The position numbers were made by a program, and so were the translations under genes. DNA of 64,000 nucleotides from assembly GCF_031846445.1 (NCBI RefSeq), contig NZ_JAVRHR010000001.1, positions 1,178,001-1,242,000 on the forward strand, in the 5' to 3' direction. Positions 1-8,089 of the stretch are shown here, one piece after another. Origin of the DNA: Croceitalea rosinachiae (lineage in GTDB: Bacteria > Bacteroidota > Bacteroidia > Flavobacteriales > Flavobacteriaceae). Each line of letters starts with the position of its first letter. Position 1 is the stretch's first letter. The notes under the pieces are model-generated. The model saw only the letters and a program-made list of their open reading frames with translations, made no database searches and had not been told where the DNA came from.

Positions 1-2102
1 TTGCGCTCCCAGTATTGTAAAAAATCAAAAATAGAATTACTTTCTTTTTTTCCAAAAACAAAGACTTCGTCTAGTAAATAAGCTACATAAGCATTTGATT
101 TTGGGACTAAGTTGAATTTTTGAATAGCTAATTCCAGCAAATCCAATAATGGTAAATGTTTTGAAACCCCTACTTTAAAGCTATAAACGTTGCTTAAAAA
201 TTTTTCTAATTCTTGAATATTGCCGGCAATAAAATCATGTTTAAGGGAAGTATTGTCAGCTAGATATTCTAAAATCAAAAATCGATACTCTTTATGTTGT
301 GGCTGCTCAATGAAGTATAATAGTGCTATCAGAAAATTGACTTCAGGAGAGTTTTTGAGCAAAAGCGCTTCAGCAGAGACTAAAGGCACTTCGTTTTGGG
401 AAAGAAAGTCGGCAATCAACACCCCTTGATTGTTGTTGCGAACGAGAATACAAATGTCTTTGTAGTCAAACCCTTTAGACAAAACGCTTTGAATGTTTTC
501 TAGAGTTTGCATACAATGCGTATGTGTTTCTTGCTGTCTATCAGCATCTAAAAAAGAAATGGAAACATAACCACCCGATTTAGCGTTTTTTAATTGTTGG
601 TTTCCTTCTTGATAAAGCTTTTGATACAGATTATTCTCAAGTTTTTTGGCTATAAATGTGAAAAAGTGATTGTTAAAGTTTATTACCTCATCATGACTTC
701 GCCAATTTTTATCTAGGTTTTCTATGGAGGGGTGGACAACAAACGGGTTTTCATTTTCCAATGAAAGATTTAAAAATTGGGTGGCTTCACCGCCACGCCA
801 ACGATATATAGCCTGTTTTACATCACCTACTAATAACAAAGATCCTCTTTGACCTAGTTCATCTTCACTTTCTAGAGCATTGCCGATTAAAGGAATAAGG
901 TTTTTCCATTGCATTTGTGAAGTATCTTGAAACTCATCAATGAAATAGTGCCTGTATTTTTCGCCTAGCCGTTCATAGATAAAAGGGACGGGTTGGTTTT
1001 TTATTTCATTAGAAATGATGGAGTTAAACTCGCTAATATTCAGAAGATTTTGTTCTTCTTGTATACTTTTTAATTCTTTTGAAATCTCATTTATGAGGGT
1101 TAATGGTACTATCTTTTTGTAGGCTTTTGATAAGAACGACAGATATTGAAACCCTTCTTTAATAGTATTGAAATTAGTCGTGAATTCTGGTTGAAGTTCG
1201 TCAATGATGGCTTTTATATTTTCAGGGCAAGACTTATTGTATAATGGATTAGTCTCAAAATTTTGTTTCCATCCCGCATTGAAATTGACAGTAAAATTGG
1301 CACGGCTTATGGTTTCCATGAATTTTGGAAAATATTTTCCAGAAAAATCCTGAAATTCCAGATCAGCTTCAGAAATAAGCTCTAAATTTTTTTGCGCCTT
1401 TTTTACAATACCGTTTTGTTTCTTTTTGATACGAAGTTTCAGCAGATTTTTAAGAGCAATAAAATCATCAATATTTTTATTCTCAAGTTTTTTTAGATGA
1501 GAAACATGATTTTCGCGAAACAAAATTTTCCCAATTATGTTTAGATCATAGGCTATATTCCAGCTTCGGTTATCATCAATTTTTTCTAAAGCGAAATCAA
1601 TTAGAAAGTCAGTAAGCTTTTTGTTTGTGCCAGCTTTGTTCAATACCCTGGCAACTGCTTGATTTAAAAGTAAATCGATATCAAGTTCAACTTCAAAATT
1701 CTGTGCGATTTTTAAATCACGTGCAAAAGTTCGAATGATTTTGTGATTAAATTTATCTATTGTCGAAATTTCGAAATAAGCATAATTATGCAATAACTCT
1801 TTTAAGGTTACTTTTGCTTTTTTTCTAAGTTCTTCTGAAGTTAAATTGAAATAAGCTTTTATTTCTTCAAATAAATCGGCACTATTTGATGGTGCTTCTA
1901 CAAGTCCAAAATCATAAAGATTTTGTAGAATACGTTGCTTCATTTCACCAACGGCTTTATTGGTAAATGTAATGGCTAAAAGTTGTGCGTACTTTTGTGT
2001 TGATTTTGGTGTAAGTACTAGTATAAGATATCTTCTGGTGAGTTGGTATGTTTTTCCAGAACCAGCTGAAGCATTATATATTTTAAAGCCTGTAGTATTC
2101 AA
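1..2102 (-). CDS. UvrD/AddA-type superfamily 1 helicase-nuclease, 3' end cut off by window edge
   Basis: About 700 N-terminal residues of an ATP-dependent DNA helicase of the UvrD/RecB/AddA group; these enzymes process double-strand ends. Seen on the minus strand in a single frame: Walker A loop ASAGSGKT close to the N-terminus (about 2045-2065), motif II FIDEFQDTSQ (about 915-945), motif III VGDVKQAIYRWRGGE (about 780-825) and motif IV NWRSHDEVI (about 690-715). I place the start at a TTG (2100-2102) because an in-frame TAA lies three codons upstream and no ATG precedes the Walker A motif; the N-terminus then reads MNTTGFKIYNASAGSGKT, as in flavobacterial homologues. The C-terminal part, including any nuclease domain, lies beyond position 1. 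It is divergent from sodA. Which of AddA or RecB it should be named cannot be decided from this part. Confidence 0.9.
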   Translation of the reverse strand, partial: MNTTGFKIYNASAGSGKTYQLTRRYLILVLTPKSTQKYAQLLAITFTNKAVGEMKQRILQNLYDFGLVEAPSNSADLFEEIKAYFNLTSEELRKKAKVTLKELLHNYAYFEISTIDKFNHKIIRTFARDLKIAQNFEVELDIDLLLNQAVARVLNKAGTNKKLTDFLIDFALEKIDDNRSWNIAYDLNIIGKILFRENHVSHLKKLENKNIDDFIALKNLLKLRIKKKQNGIVKKAQKNLELISEADLEFQDFSGKYFPKFMETISRANFTVNFNAGWKQNFETNPLYNKSCPENIKAIIDELQPEFTTNFNTIKEGFQYLSFLSKAYKKIVPLTLINEISKELKSIQEEQNLLNISEFNSIISNEIKNQPVPFIYERLGEKYRHYFIDEFQDTSQMQWKNLIPLIGNALESEDELGQRGSLLLVGDVKQAIYRWRGGEATQFLNLSLENENPFVVHPSIENLDKNWRSHDEVINFNNHFFTFIAKKLENNLYQKLYQEGNQQLKNAKSGGYVSISFLDADRQQETHTHCMQTLENIQSVLSKGFDYKDICILVRNNNQGVLIADFLSQNEVPLVSAEALLLKNSPEVNFLIALLYFIEQPQHKEYRFLILEYLADNTSLKHDFIAGNIQELEKFLSNVYSFKVGVSKHLPLLDLLELAIQKFNLVPKSNAYVAYLLDEVFVFGKKESNSIFDFLQYWER

Positions 2103-2176
2103 ATAGTTTTATTGCAAAGTACGGATTCTTACCATCTTGTTAACATTTATTATACTGATTTTGTTTGTTAAAATTG

Positions 2177-2184
2177 TATTTTTG
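2177..2184 (+). promoter_or_regulatory. sodA -7 box (Bacteroidetes type)
   Basis: TATTTTTG matches the TAnnTTTG consensus exactly and lies 35 bases before the sodA ATG. No good TTG element was found 17-23 bases upstream, so only the -7 box is supported. Confidence 0.4.
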
Positions 2185-2219
2185 ATAGACAGAATTAATA
2201 ACTTAAAAACACACATATT

Positions 2220-2828
2220 ATGGCTTTTGAATTGCCCAAGTTACCATACGCGTACGATGCATTGGAACCACATATTGATGCACGTACCATGGAAATACAC
2301 CATACCAAGCATCATAATGGTTATACCACCAAGTTGAATGGTGCCGTTGCAGGTACGGACTTAGATGGAAAAAGTATTATGGACATACTTTCTGATATGG
2401 ACATGAATAATGCAGCTGTTAGAAATAATGGAGGGGGCTTTTATAATCACTCACTTTTTTGGGAAGTAATGTCACCTGATGGAGGGAGAAATCCTGAAGG
2501 GGAGCTTGCAGATGCAATAAATGATGCGTTTGGTTCTCTTGATGGATTTAAAGAAAAATTTAGCGCAGCAGCAGGGACAAGATTTGGTTCTGGTTGGGCC
2601 TGGTTATGTGTTCACAAAGGAGGTAAACTTGAAATTTGTTCTACTGCCAATCAAGACAATCCAATCATGCCCGGTATTGCCTGTGAAGGTCATCCAATTT
2701 TGGGGTTGGATGTTTGGGAGCATGCTTATTACTTAAATTATCAGAACAGAAGACCTGATTATATTTCTGCTTTTTTCAATGTGATCAATTGGGACAAGGT
2801 TTCAGAGAATTATGCAGCGAGTAAATAG
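2220..2828 (+). CDS. sodA: Superoxide dismutase, Mn type
   Basis: Converts superoxide to hydrogen peroxide and oxygen; 202 residues, the usual length for the Fe/Mn family, with no signal peptide, so cytoplasmic. The metal ligands are visible as H27 (in HHTKHH), H77 (in YNHSLFW), D164 and H168 (in DVWEHAYY). Manganese rather than iron is suggested by glycine in NNGGGFYNHS and by the C-terminal-domain glutamine Q145 in STANQDNP, the position that distinguishes MnSOD from FeSOD; cambialistic activity cannot be excluded. Start at 2220 gives MAFELPKLPYAYDALEP, matching the family N-terminus. It stands alone, divergent from the helicase, and is closed by a strong hairpin terminator. Confidence 0.96.
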   Translation: MAFELPKLPYAYDALEPHIDARTMEIHHTKHHNGYTTKLNGAVAGTDLDGKSIMDILSDMDMNNAAVRNNGGGFYNHSLFWEVMSPDGGRNPEGELADAINDAFGSLDGFKEKFSAAAGTRFGSGWAWLCVHKGGKLEICSTANQDNPIMPGIACEGHPILGLDVWEHAYYLNYQNRRPDYISAFFNVINWDKVSENYAASK

Positions 2829-2854
2829 ACGCAAGTTTTGTTTGTAGGAATAAT

Positions 2855-2882
2855 AGCGCAGTTTCATAACTGCGCTTTTTTT
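2855..2882 (+). terminator. sodA intrinsic terminator
   Basis: Perfect 9-bp stem AGCGCAGTT/AACTGCGCT around a TCAT loop, followed by a run of T, 27 bases after the sodA stop. Confidence 0.85.
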
Positions 2883-2908
2883 GTCTTACAACGAAATAAG
2901 TACAATAG

Positions 2909-2978
2909 AAAAGGGTGGAGAAGCCTCCACCCTTTTCGTCCCAAATCTTACCATAAACTTAACCTACTTATGCTATGG
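2909..2978 (-). ncRNA. Small-RNA-like repeat, copy 1
   Basis: On the minus strand a 40-base block (2939-2978), starting CCATAGCATAAGTAGGTTAA, is followed by a perfect 12-bp hairpin (arms 2909-2920 and 2925-2936, 4-base loop) and a U-rich tail. The block is shared with copies 2 and 3 apart from two substitutions; one turns the flanking CCAT/ATGG pairing into CCATA/TATGG. A promoter-like pair lies just upstream. No convincing reading frame was seen. I infer a short untranslated RNA of about 70-75 nt ending in an intrinsic terminator; the family is not identified. Confidence 0.55.
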
Positions 2979-2983
2979 CATGA

Positions 2984-3014
2984 CTAAATTACTGGTATTG
3001 TGAGAAATAACAAA
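2984..3014 (-). promoter_or_regulatory. Promoter for small-RNA-like copy 1
   Basis: Minus-strand TTTG (3011-3014), 19-base spacer, TAATTTAG (2984-2991, 7 of 8 to TAnnTTTG), ending 5 bases before the conserved block. Confidence 0.5.
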
Positions 3015-3102
3015 GAAATTTTAAGAATTTTTTGATACCGAAAAATGAACGGAAATTTTGAATTTAACATTTTTTGGAGATAATACATTGGTATTCAAAC
3101 AT

Positions 3103-3172
3103 AAAGAAGGCGGAACAATGTCCGCCTTCTTTCCCCAAATCTTACCATGAACTTAACCTACTTATGCTATGG
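3103..3172 (-). ncRNA. Small-RNA-like repeat, copy 2
   Basis: The same 40-base block (3133-3172) is followed on the minus strand by a perfect 12-bp hairpin (arms 3103-3114 and 3121-3132, 6-base loop). The stem sequence (GAAGGCGGA type) differs from those of copies 1 and 3 (GGTGGAG type), yet pairing is complete, so structure rather than sequence is kept. An exact TACATTTG box lies just upstream. Confidence 0.55.
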
Positions 3173-3177
3173 TTCTA

Positions 3178-3208
3178 CAAATGTATCTTAACAGTTCTCT
3201 ACTATAAA
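3178..3208 (-). promoter_or_regulatory. Promoter for small-RNA-like copy 2
   Basis: Minus-strand TACATTTG (3178-3185) is an exact TAnnTTTG match 5 bases before the block; TTTA (3205-3208) sits at the 19-base -33 distance. Confidence 0.5.
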
Positions 3209-3316
3209 AGCTTTTAGACAAACGCCCTTTAATTAGGTTGAACTGCCACAAGTCAAAAAATGGATTATAAAAGCTAAAGAAAAGGAGTACAAGTGCTGAA
3301 GAAAGTCGATTAAAAT

Positions 3317-3387
3317 AAAAAAGGTGGAGAAGTCTCCACCTTTTTTGCCCCAAATCTTACCATGAACTTAACCTACTTATGCTATGG
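3317..3387 (-). ncRNA. Small-RNA-like repeat, copy 3
   Basis: The 40-base block (3348-3387), identical to copy 2, is followed on the minus strand by a 14-bp hairpin (arms 3317-3330 and 3333-3346; the real loop is probably 4 bases) with a T-rich tail. It begins about 100 bases beyond the purF stop on the same strand, so it could be made from its own promoter or from the purF 3' untranslated region. Confidence 0.55.
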
Positions 3388-3393
3388 TAGCTA

Positions 3394-3429
3394 CTAATAT
3401 AAACTGCTGTAAAGTCGAAAAATCAAAAA
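3394..3429 (-). promoter_or_regulatory. Promoter for small-RNA-like copy 3
   Basis: Minus-strand TATATTAG (3394-3401) lies 6 bases before the block, with TTTTTG (3424-3429) 22 bases further upstream. Weaker than the other two. Confidence 0.35.
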
Positions 3430-3488
3430 GACGGCAAAAGGCCATTTTCATCGATGAAATGCACTCTTCTGATTATTGGAATGCAGAA

Positions 3489-5387
3489 TTAGTAAGCACG
3501 TTCGTTTTTACCTTCAAAAAAGTTGATGAAAGCTCTATTAACTACTCTATTTCCACCAGGTGTTGGGTAGTTTCCTGTAAAATACCAATCACCGAGATTT
3601 TTAGGACAGGCAATATGTAGGTTATCGATGGTTTGGTAGATGATGTCTACATCAGCGCCAATACCATCAGGGCTTAAAATTTCACCGATTTTTTTAGAAA
3701 TCTGCTCTGAAGAAAAGGGTTGATAAAACTCCTTTACATAATTGACAACGTCTTTGTCTTTTGAATTCACCTGTTCTATGCATTTATGATAGATTTCTTC
3801 AATTTTGGCAGTAGTGCCATAATCTTTATGCAGTGCCAAGGCAGCTTTAAATGCAACAAAATCTTCCAACTTAGCCATATCAATACCGTAACAATCAGGA
3901 TAACGAATTTGAGGAGCTGAAGAGACTACAACAATCTTCTTAGGGTTTAAGCGATCAAGCATACGAAGTATACTTTTTTTAAGCGTCGTACCACGAACAA
4001 TACTATCATCAATAATGACCAAATTATCATCGGGTTTTACAGAACCATAAGAGATATCATAAACATGGGCGACTAAATCATCACGACTGCTATCTTGGGT
4101 TATAAAGGTCCTTAGCTTCGCGTCTTTAATAGCTACTTTCTCAATTCTGGGTCTGACGTCTAATATTTTGTGCAATTGTTCTTTGGTGATATCAGAACCT
4201 AGAGCTAAAATTTGTTCTTCTTTCTTATTGTTAAGATAGTTCTGTGCTTCTTTTACCATTCCTAAAAAAGAGGTTTCGGCAGTATTAGGGATGTATGAAA
4301 AAACTGAATTATTGATGTCTCCATCAATTGCCTTTAAGATTTCTGGAAACACCAATTTTCCAAGCATTTTTCGTTCTTGGTAAATTTCTTTGTCACTGCC
4401 CCTAGAAAAATAAATACGCTCAAAAGAACATGCTTTTCTTTCTGTTGGTTCTAATATTTGGTCAAAGGTAACCGCTCCGTTTTTTTTGATAACGATGGCA
4501 TGACCTGGGTCTAATTCTTTAACTTCTTCATATTTTACATTGAAAACAGTTTGTATAACCGGCCTTTCAGAAGCAACAACAACTATCTCATCGTCTTTAT
4601 AATAGTAGCTAGGTCTAATGCCTGCGGGGTCACGCAATAAAAAAGCATCACCATGACCTAGTAAACCACCCATGGCATAGCCACCGTCCCAATTTTTTGC
4701 GGCTTTTCTTAACACTTTGGCCACGTTTAACCGTTCTGCGATTATTGGAGAAGCTTCACGTTTGTTAAAACCTTCTTTTTTAATTTGCTTATAGAGCTTA
4801 GCTACAGCGTCATCTAAAAAGTGACCGATTTTTTCCATTACAGTAATGGTATCTGCCATTTCTTTTGGATGCTGCCCTAACTGAATTAAGCTTCCAAACA
4901 AATCATCAACATTGGTCATATTGAAATTACCAGCGACAATGAGATTTCGATGCATCCAATTGTTCTGTCTTAAAAATGGATGAACACTCTCAATACTATT
5001 TTTACCAAAAGTTCCGTAGCGCACATGACCCAACAACAATTCCCCTATATAGGGAATCTCTTTTTTCTGACGTGCAACATCATTCCATAACTGAGGGCTT
5101 TCTGCTATAGCCGAGTTGATACGATCATTTATTTGTTTGAAAATATCTTGAATTGGCTGTTGTTGCGAAGAACGAACTCTGCTCATATAGCGTTCGCCTG
5201 GTTCCATGTCTAACTTGATACTTGCAAAACCTGCACCATCTTGGCCACGATTGTGCTGTTTTTCCATCATTAGGTACATTTTATTTACGCCGTAGAAGGC
5301 TGTACCATATTTTTCTTTATAATATTCAAGAGGTTTTAACAATCGAATCAATGAAATTCCACATTCGTGCTTAATAGCATCACTCAT
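3489..5387 (-). CDS. purF: Amidophosphoribosyltransferase
   Basis: First committed step of purine synthesis: makes 5-phosphoribosylamine from PRPP and glutamine. The catalytic cysteine is C9 in HECGI, so a short leader of eight residues must be removed, as in other PurF proteins. The N-terminal Ntn glutaminase domain is followed by a phosphoribosyltransferase domain with the PRPP loop VIIDDSIVRGTTLK near residues 457-470. At 632 residues it is longer than the roughly 470-505 of the E. coli and B. subtilis enzymes, which is usual for the Bacteroidetes form. It is the last gene of the minus-strand purN-rnhA-pfkB-purF run but is separated from pfkB by a terminator-like hairpin, so it may have its own promoter. 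No hairpin with a T-run follows the stop before the small-RNA-like copy 3. Confidence 0.95.
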   Translation of the reverse strand: MSDAIKHECGISLIRLLKPLEYYKEKYGTAFYGVNKMYLMMEKQHNRGQDGAGFASIKLDMEPGERYMSRVRSSQQQPIQDIFKQINDRINSAIAESPQLWNDVARQKKEIPYIGELLLGHVRYGTFGKNSIESVHPFLRQNNWMHRNLIVAGNFNMTNVDDLFGSLIQLGQHPKEMADTITVMEKIGHFLDDAVAKLYKQIKKEGFNKREASPIIAERLNVAKVLRKAAKNWDGGYAMGGLLGHGDAFLLRDPAGIRPSYYYKDDEIVVVASERPVIQTVFNVKYEEVKELDPGHAIVIKKNGAVTFDQILEPTERKACSFERIYFSRGSDKEIYQERKMLGKLVFPEILKAIDGDINNSVFSYIPNTAETSFLGMVKEAQNYLNNKKEEQILALGSDITKEQLHKILDVRPRIEKVAIKDAKLRTFITQDSSRDDLVAHVYDISYGSVKPDDNLVIIDDSIVRGTTLKKSILRMLDRLNPKKIVVVSSAPQIRYPDCYGIDMAKLEDFVAFKAALALHKDYGTTAKIEEIYHKCIEQVNSKDKDVVNYVKEFYQPFSSEQISKKIGEILSPDGIGADVDIIYQTIDNLHIACPKNLGDWYFTGNYPTPGGNRVVNRAFINFFEGKNERAY

Positions 5388-5394
5388 GTTTTGT

Positions 5395-5425
5395 CAAATA
5401 AAAATGCCCCGAATCTTCAGGGCAT
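5395..5425 (-). terminator. Terminator after pfkB-family gene, upstream of purF
   Basis: On the minus strand a stem ATGCCC/GGGCAT (5404-5409 with 5420-5425) is followed by TTTTTATTT. It sits in the 41-base gap before purF and would attenuate read-through into purF. Confidence 0.6.
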
Positions 5426-5428
5426 GGG

Positions 5429-6355
5429 TTATTGTAATTCAATATTAAACTGTGTCAAGGCTTTAAATTGATGGAGCCTTTTATCAATTTCTTCTTTTTG
5501 CAATGTTTGCATTCGTTCCGTTCCAAATTTCTCGACACAAAACGATGCTAAATTAGAGCCATGTATAATGGCATTTTTCATGTTCTCAAACGAAATATTC
5601 CTTGTGCTTGCCAAATATCCTGCAAAACCACCTGCAAAAGTATCTCCTGCACCTGTAGGGTCAAAAACTTCTTCTAGCGGAAGCGCCGGAGCAAAAAAGA
5701 TGTTTTTTTCATGAAAGAGAAGCGCACCATGTTCACCCTTTTTAATAACTACATACTCGGGTCCCATTTCACTTATTTTTTCAGCTGCTTTAACTAAAGA
5801 GTATTCACCTGATAACTGTCTCGCTTCTTCGTCATTAATGGTGATGACATCTATATGTCTTATTACAGCTAACAATTCTGGTAAGGTATTGTCCATCCAA
5901 AAATTCATGGTATCTAAAATGATGAGCTTTGGTCGTTCTTTCATTTGATTGATTACGCTCAGCTGGGTTGATGGGTGTAAATTGCCCAGCATTACCACAT
6001 CGGCATCCTTATAATTTTGAGGAACAATGGGATTAAAATCACCTAGGGTATTCAATTCAGTAACTAGAGTGTCACGAGAATTCATGTCGTTATGGTATTT
6101 TCCGCTCCAGAAAAAAGTCTTTCCATCTTTTACAATTTCAACGCCTGAAATATCAATGTTTCTGCCCGTCAATACATCAAAGTATTCCTGGGGAAAATCA
6201 TTACCTACTACAGAAACTATGGCAGCGTCAACATGAAATTTTGATGCGGCCAGACCTATAAAAGTTCCTGCACCTCCCAATATTTTATCGGTTTTGCCAA
6301 AAGGTGATTCAATAGCATCAAATGCAAGGGAGCCAACAATCAAAAGTTTACCCAT
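5429..6355 (-). CDS. PfkB-family sugar/nucleoside kinase
   Basis: Cytoplasmic ribokinase-like kinase that transfers phosphate from ATP to a sugar or nucleoside hydroxyl. The ATP/anion-hole signature DPTGAGDTFAGG lies near residue 235, its GAGD aspartate being the expected catalytic base, and an N-terminal glycine-rich GGAGTFIGLAAS contacts the substrate. I chose the ATG at 6355 (MGKLLIVGSLAFD, 308 residues) rather than a TTG 21 bases upstream because family members begin at this point. Its neighbours purN and purF hint at a link with nucleotide metabolism, but the substrate cannot be read from the sequence. It is distinct from the second PfkB protein at 40643, which is paired with amylosucrase. 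Confidence 0.85.
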   Translation of the reverse strand: MGKLLIVGSLAFDAIESPFGKTDKILGGAGTFIGLAASKFHVDAAIVSVVGNDFPQEYFDVLTGRNIDISGVEIVKDGKTFFWSGKYHNDMNSRDTLVTELNTLGDFNPIVPQNYKDADVVMLGNLHPSTQLSVINQMKERPKLIILDTMNFWMDNTLPELLAVIRHIDVITINDEEARQLSGEYSLVKAAEKISEMGPEYVVIKKGEHGALLFHEKNIFFAPALPLEEVFDPTGAGDTFAGGFAGYLASTRNISFENMKNAIIHGSNLASFCVEKFGTERMQTLQKEEIDKRLHQFKALTQFNIELQ

Positions 6356-6396
6356 TAAATTGGAATTTTGCTGCAAATATACCTTTATTTATAAAA

Positions 6397-7032
6397 CTAT
6401 TTTCTTCCAAAATCCGCTGGAATTTCACCCCAAGCCTTGGTCTCCCATTTTACAATTGGAGTACTATAACTGTTGTTTTTCAGCCAAGCTTCTGCACGGG
6501 TAATCAATTCAAAAACTTCTTTGTTCTTAAGATTAGGCTTTAGTTTGGTTTTACAAGTTTTTTTGCGAACCCATCCAATAGCTATTCTAGAATCTGAGTA
6601 TATGACTCGGTCACTTTTTTGTAGTTTTAAAAAAGCTAAACCATGCACCAAGGCTAAAAACTCCCCGATATTATTAGTGCCTTCTTTGAAGGGGCCTTGT
6701 TTGAATAGCTTTTTTTTGGTTTTGGTATCAACCCCTTGGTATTCCATTACCCCGGGATTGCCACTTGATGCTGCATCTACAGAAATGGAATGCATATTGG
6801 GCTCTCCAATCTTAAGAAGTTCTTCAGGTGTTAGTTCAGACTTGCCTTTTGTCTTTCCTTTATATTCAAGGTAATTGCTGTTAAATGCTTTTTTGGCTTC
6901 AACAAAAGTTTGAAAAGATTTGTATTGGGCTCCTTTCACCCCTTCAATTTGAGCTTTGCAATCATCCCAAGAATCAAAAATACCCGGATGCTTTCCTTTC
7001 CATACCACATAAAACTTTTTCTTTTTAGCCAT
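6397..7032 (-). CDS. rnhA: Ribonuclease HI with N-terminal hybrid-binding domain
   Basis: Cleaves the RNA strand of RNA-DNA hybrids. Residues 1-50 (FYVVWKGKHPGIFDSWDDC) form the caulimovirus-viroplasmin/HBD domain that binds hybrids; residues 82-211 form the RNase H fold with the acidic residues D86 (SVDAASSGNPG), E124 (GEFLALVHGL), D147 (YSDSRIAIGW) and D207. At 211 residues it has the usual length for HBD-containing bacterial RNase H. Its start overlaps the end of purN by 8 bases, so the two are probably co-transcribed and translationally coupled; the pfkB-family gene follows after 41 bases. Confidence 0.92.
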   Translation of the reverse strand: MAKKKKFYVVWKGKHPGIFDSWDDCKAQIEGVKGAQYKSFQTFVEAKKAFNSNYLEYKGKTKGKSELTPEELLKIGEPNMHSISVDAASSGNPGVMEYQGVDTKTKKKLFKQGPFKEGTNNIGEFLALVHGLAFLKLQKSDRVIYSDSRIAIGWVRKKTCKTKLKPNLKNKEVFELITRAEAWLKNNSYSTPIVKWETKAWGEIPADFGRK

Positions 7033-7597
7033 TATTGTTCAATAATTTTTCAATGACCTTTGGAAAATGTTCATATTCCAAAGCATGCACCTTAGTTGCG
7101 ATATCTTCGGCGGTATCTGATTGTGAAACCTTTGTTGAGGCTTGATGTATAACGGCACCCTCATCATAATTTTCATTGACAAAATGTATGGTTATACCTG
7201 TCTCCGTTTCTTTATTGGCTTTTACTGTCTCATGTACATGGTTTCCGTACATACCTTTTCCTCCATATTTAGGAAGTAATGCAGGGTGAATGTTTACAAT
7301 TTTATTAGGGAAAGCAACAATTAAATTTTTAGGAATCTTCCATAAAAAACCAGCAAGAACAATAAGGCTTGGGTTTTGAGACTTCAAAAATGAAAGAACC
7401 ATATCTGAATTCAAAAAAGCAGTTTTATTAAAATAAAATGCTGGCACTTTTAGACGGTTACACCGGTCAATCACCGCAGCTAATCTTTTATTGGTCAAAA
7501 CACAAACCACTTTTATCTGAGGGCTTTTTTTGAAGTAATTAATTATATTTTCTGCATTTGACCCCGACCCTGAGGCAAGTATAACTATTCTATTCAT
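7025..7597 (-). CDS. purN: Phosphoribosylglycinamide formyltransferase
   Basis: Third step of purine synthesis: transfers a formyl group from 10-formyltetrahydrofolate to GAR. The N-terminal phosphate-binding loop is LASGSGSN (residues 7-14). The catalytic triad of the family is present as N102 and H104 in VNIHPALLP and D145 in YDEGAVI. The 190-residue length is typical. It is the first gene of the minus-strand run with rnhA, pfkB-like and purF, and diverges from acpP across a 157-base intergenic region. Confidence 0.95.
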   Translation of the reverse strand: MNRIVILASGSGSNAENIINYFKKSPQIKVVCVLTNKRLAAVIDRCNRLKVPAFYFNKTAFLNSDMVLSFLKSQNPSLIVLAGFLWKIPKNLIVAFPNKIVNIHPALLPKYGGKGMYGNHVHETVKANKETETGITIHFVNENYDEGAVIHQASTKVSQSDTAEDIATKVHALEYEHFPKVIEKLLNNNG

Positions 7598-7716
7598 TTC
7601 TAGTTTTCAAGGCACATATATGCTTTAAATTAGCCGCTAAATTAAGTCTAAGTAGGTTAAAACAGTAATTTACAGCACATTTTATCGACAAATGGTGGAT
7701 TTAATCCAAAGTTTTA

Positions 7717-7724
7717 TATTTTTG
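7717..7724 (+). promoter_or_regulatory. acpP -7 box
   Basis: TATTTTTG is an exact TAnnTTTG match 30 bases before the acpP ATG; no clear -33 element was seen. Confidence 0.4.
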
Positions 7725-7754
7725 CCGAGATTAAATTTTAAAACCGATATTATT

Positions 7755-7988
7755 ATGTCAGACATTGCATCAAGAGTTAAAGCTATCATCGTTGATAAAT
7801 TAGGAGTTGATGAAAATGAAGTTGTATCTGAAGCAAGTTTTACCAACGATTTAGGTGCTGATTCATTGGACACTGTTGAACTTATCATGGAGTTCGAAAA
7901 AGAATTCGATATTCAAATTCCAGACGATCAAGCTGAAAACATTGCTACTGTAGGTCAAGCAATCAGTTATATAGAAGAAGCTAAGTAA
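7755..7988 (+). CDS. acpP: Acyl carrier protein
   Basis: Small acidic carrier of growing acyl chains in type II fatty acid synthesis; 77 residues. The phosphopantetheine attachment serine is S37 in the canonical GADSLDTVEL. The start at 7755 gives MSDIASRVKAIIVDKLG, the family N-terminus; a longer reading from 7692 would add 21 unsupported residues and would overlap the -7 box. fabF follows, but a strong terminator separates the two, which fits the need for ACP in large excess over its partner enzymes. Confidence 0.97.
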   Translation: MSDIASRVKAIIVDKLGVDENEVVSEASFTNDLGADSLDTVELIMEFEKEFDIQIPDDQAENIATVGQAISYIEEAK

Positions 7989-8016
7989 TTTCATGTTATC
8001 TTACTAAAGAGTAACA

Positions 8017-8056
8017 ATTATCCATGTGGTAATCTTCCACATGGATAATTTTTTTT
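8017..8056 (+). terminator. Strong intrinsic terminator after acpP
   Basis: Perfect 13-bp stem ATTATCCATGTGG/CCACATGGATAAT with a 7-base loop, directly followed by seven T. Confidence 0.92.
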
Positions 8057-8089
8057 AATTTCAACGGTAAATAGGTAAAAAGTAGTTCT

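Noticed and set aside
220..429. Plus-strand 69-residue frame at the left edge
   Set aside because: Lies antisense to the UvrD/AddA helicase coding region, whose motifs II-IV and Walker A show that the minus strand is the true one.
2909..3387. Repeats resembling a CRISPR array
   Set aside because: Only three units, spacers of about 125-145 bases with different lengths, promoter and terminator parts within each unit, and no cas genes in the window.
3384..3620. Plus-strand 78-residue frame at the purF end
   Set aside because: Mostly antisense to purF and to the small-RNA-like copy 3 promoter; no family resemblance.
7640..7660. TAAGTAGGTTAA in the purN-acpP intergenic region, shared with the small-RNA-like core
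   Set aside because: Only 12 bases match, without hairpin, promoter or flanking core sequence; a chance match in AT-rich DNA is likely.
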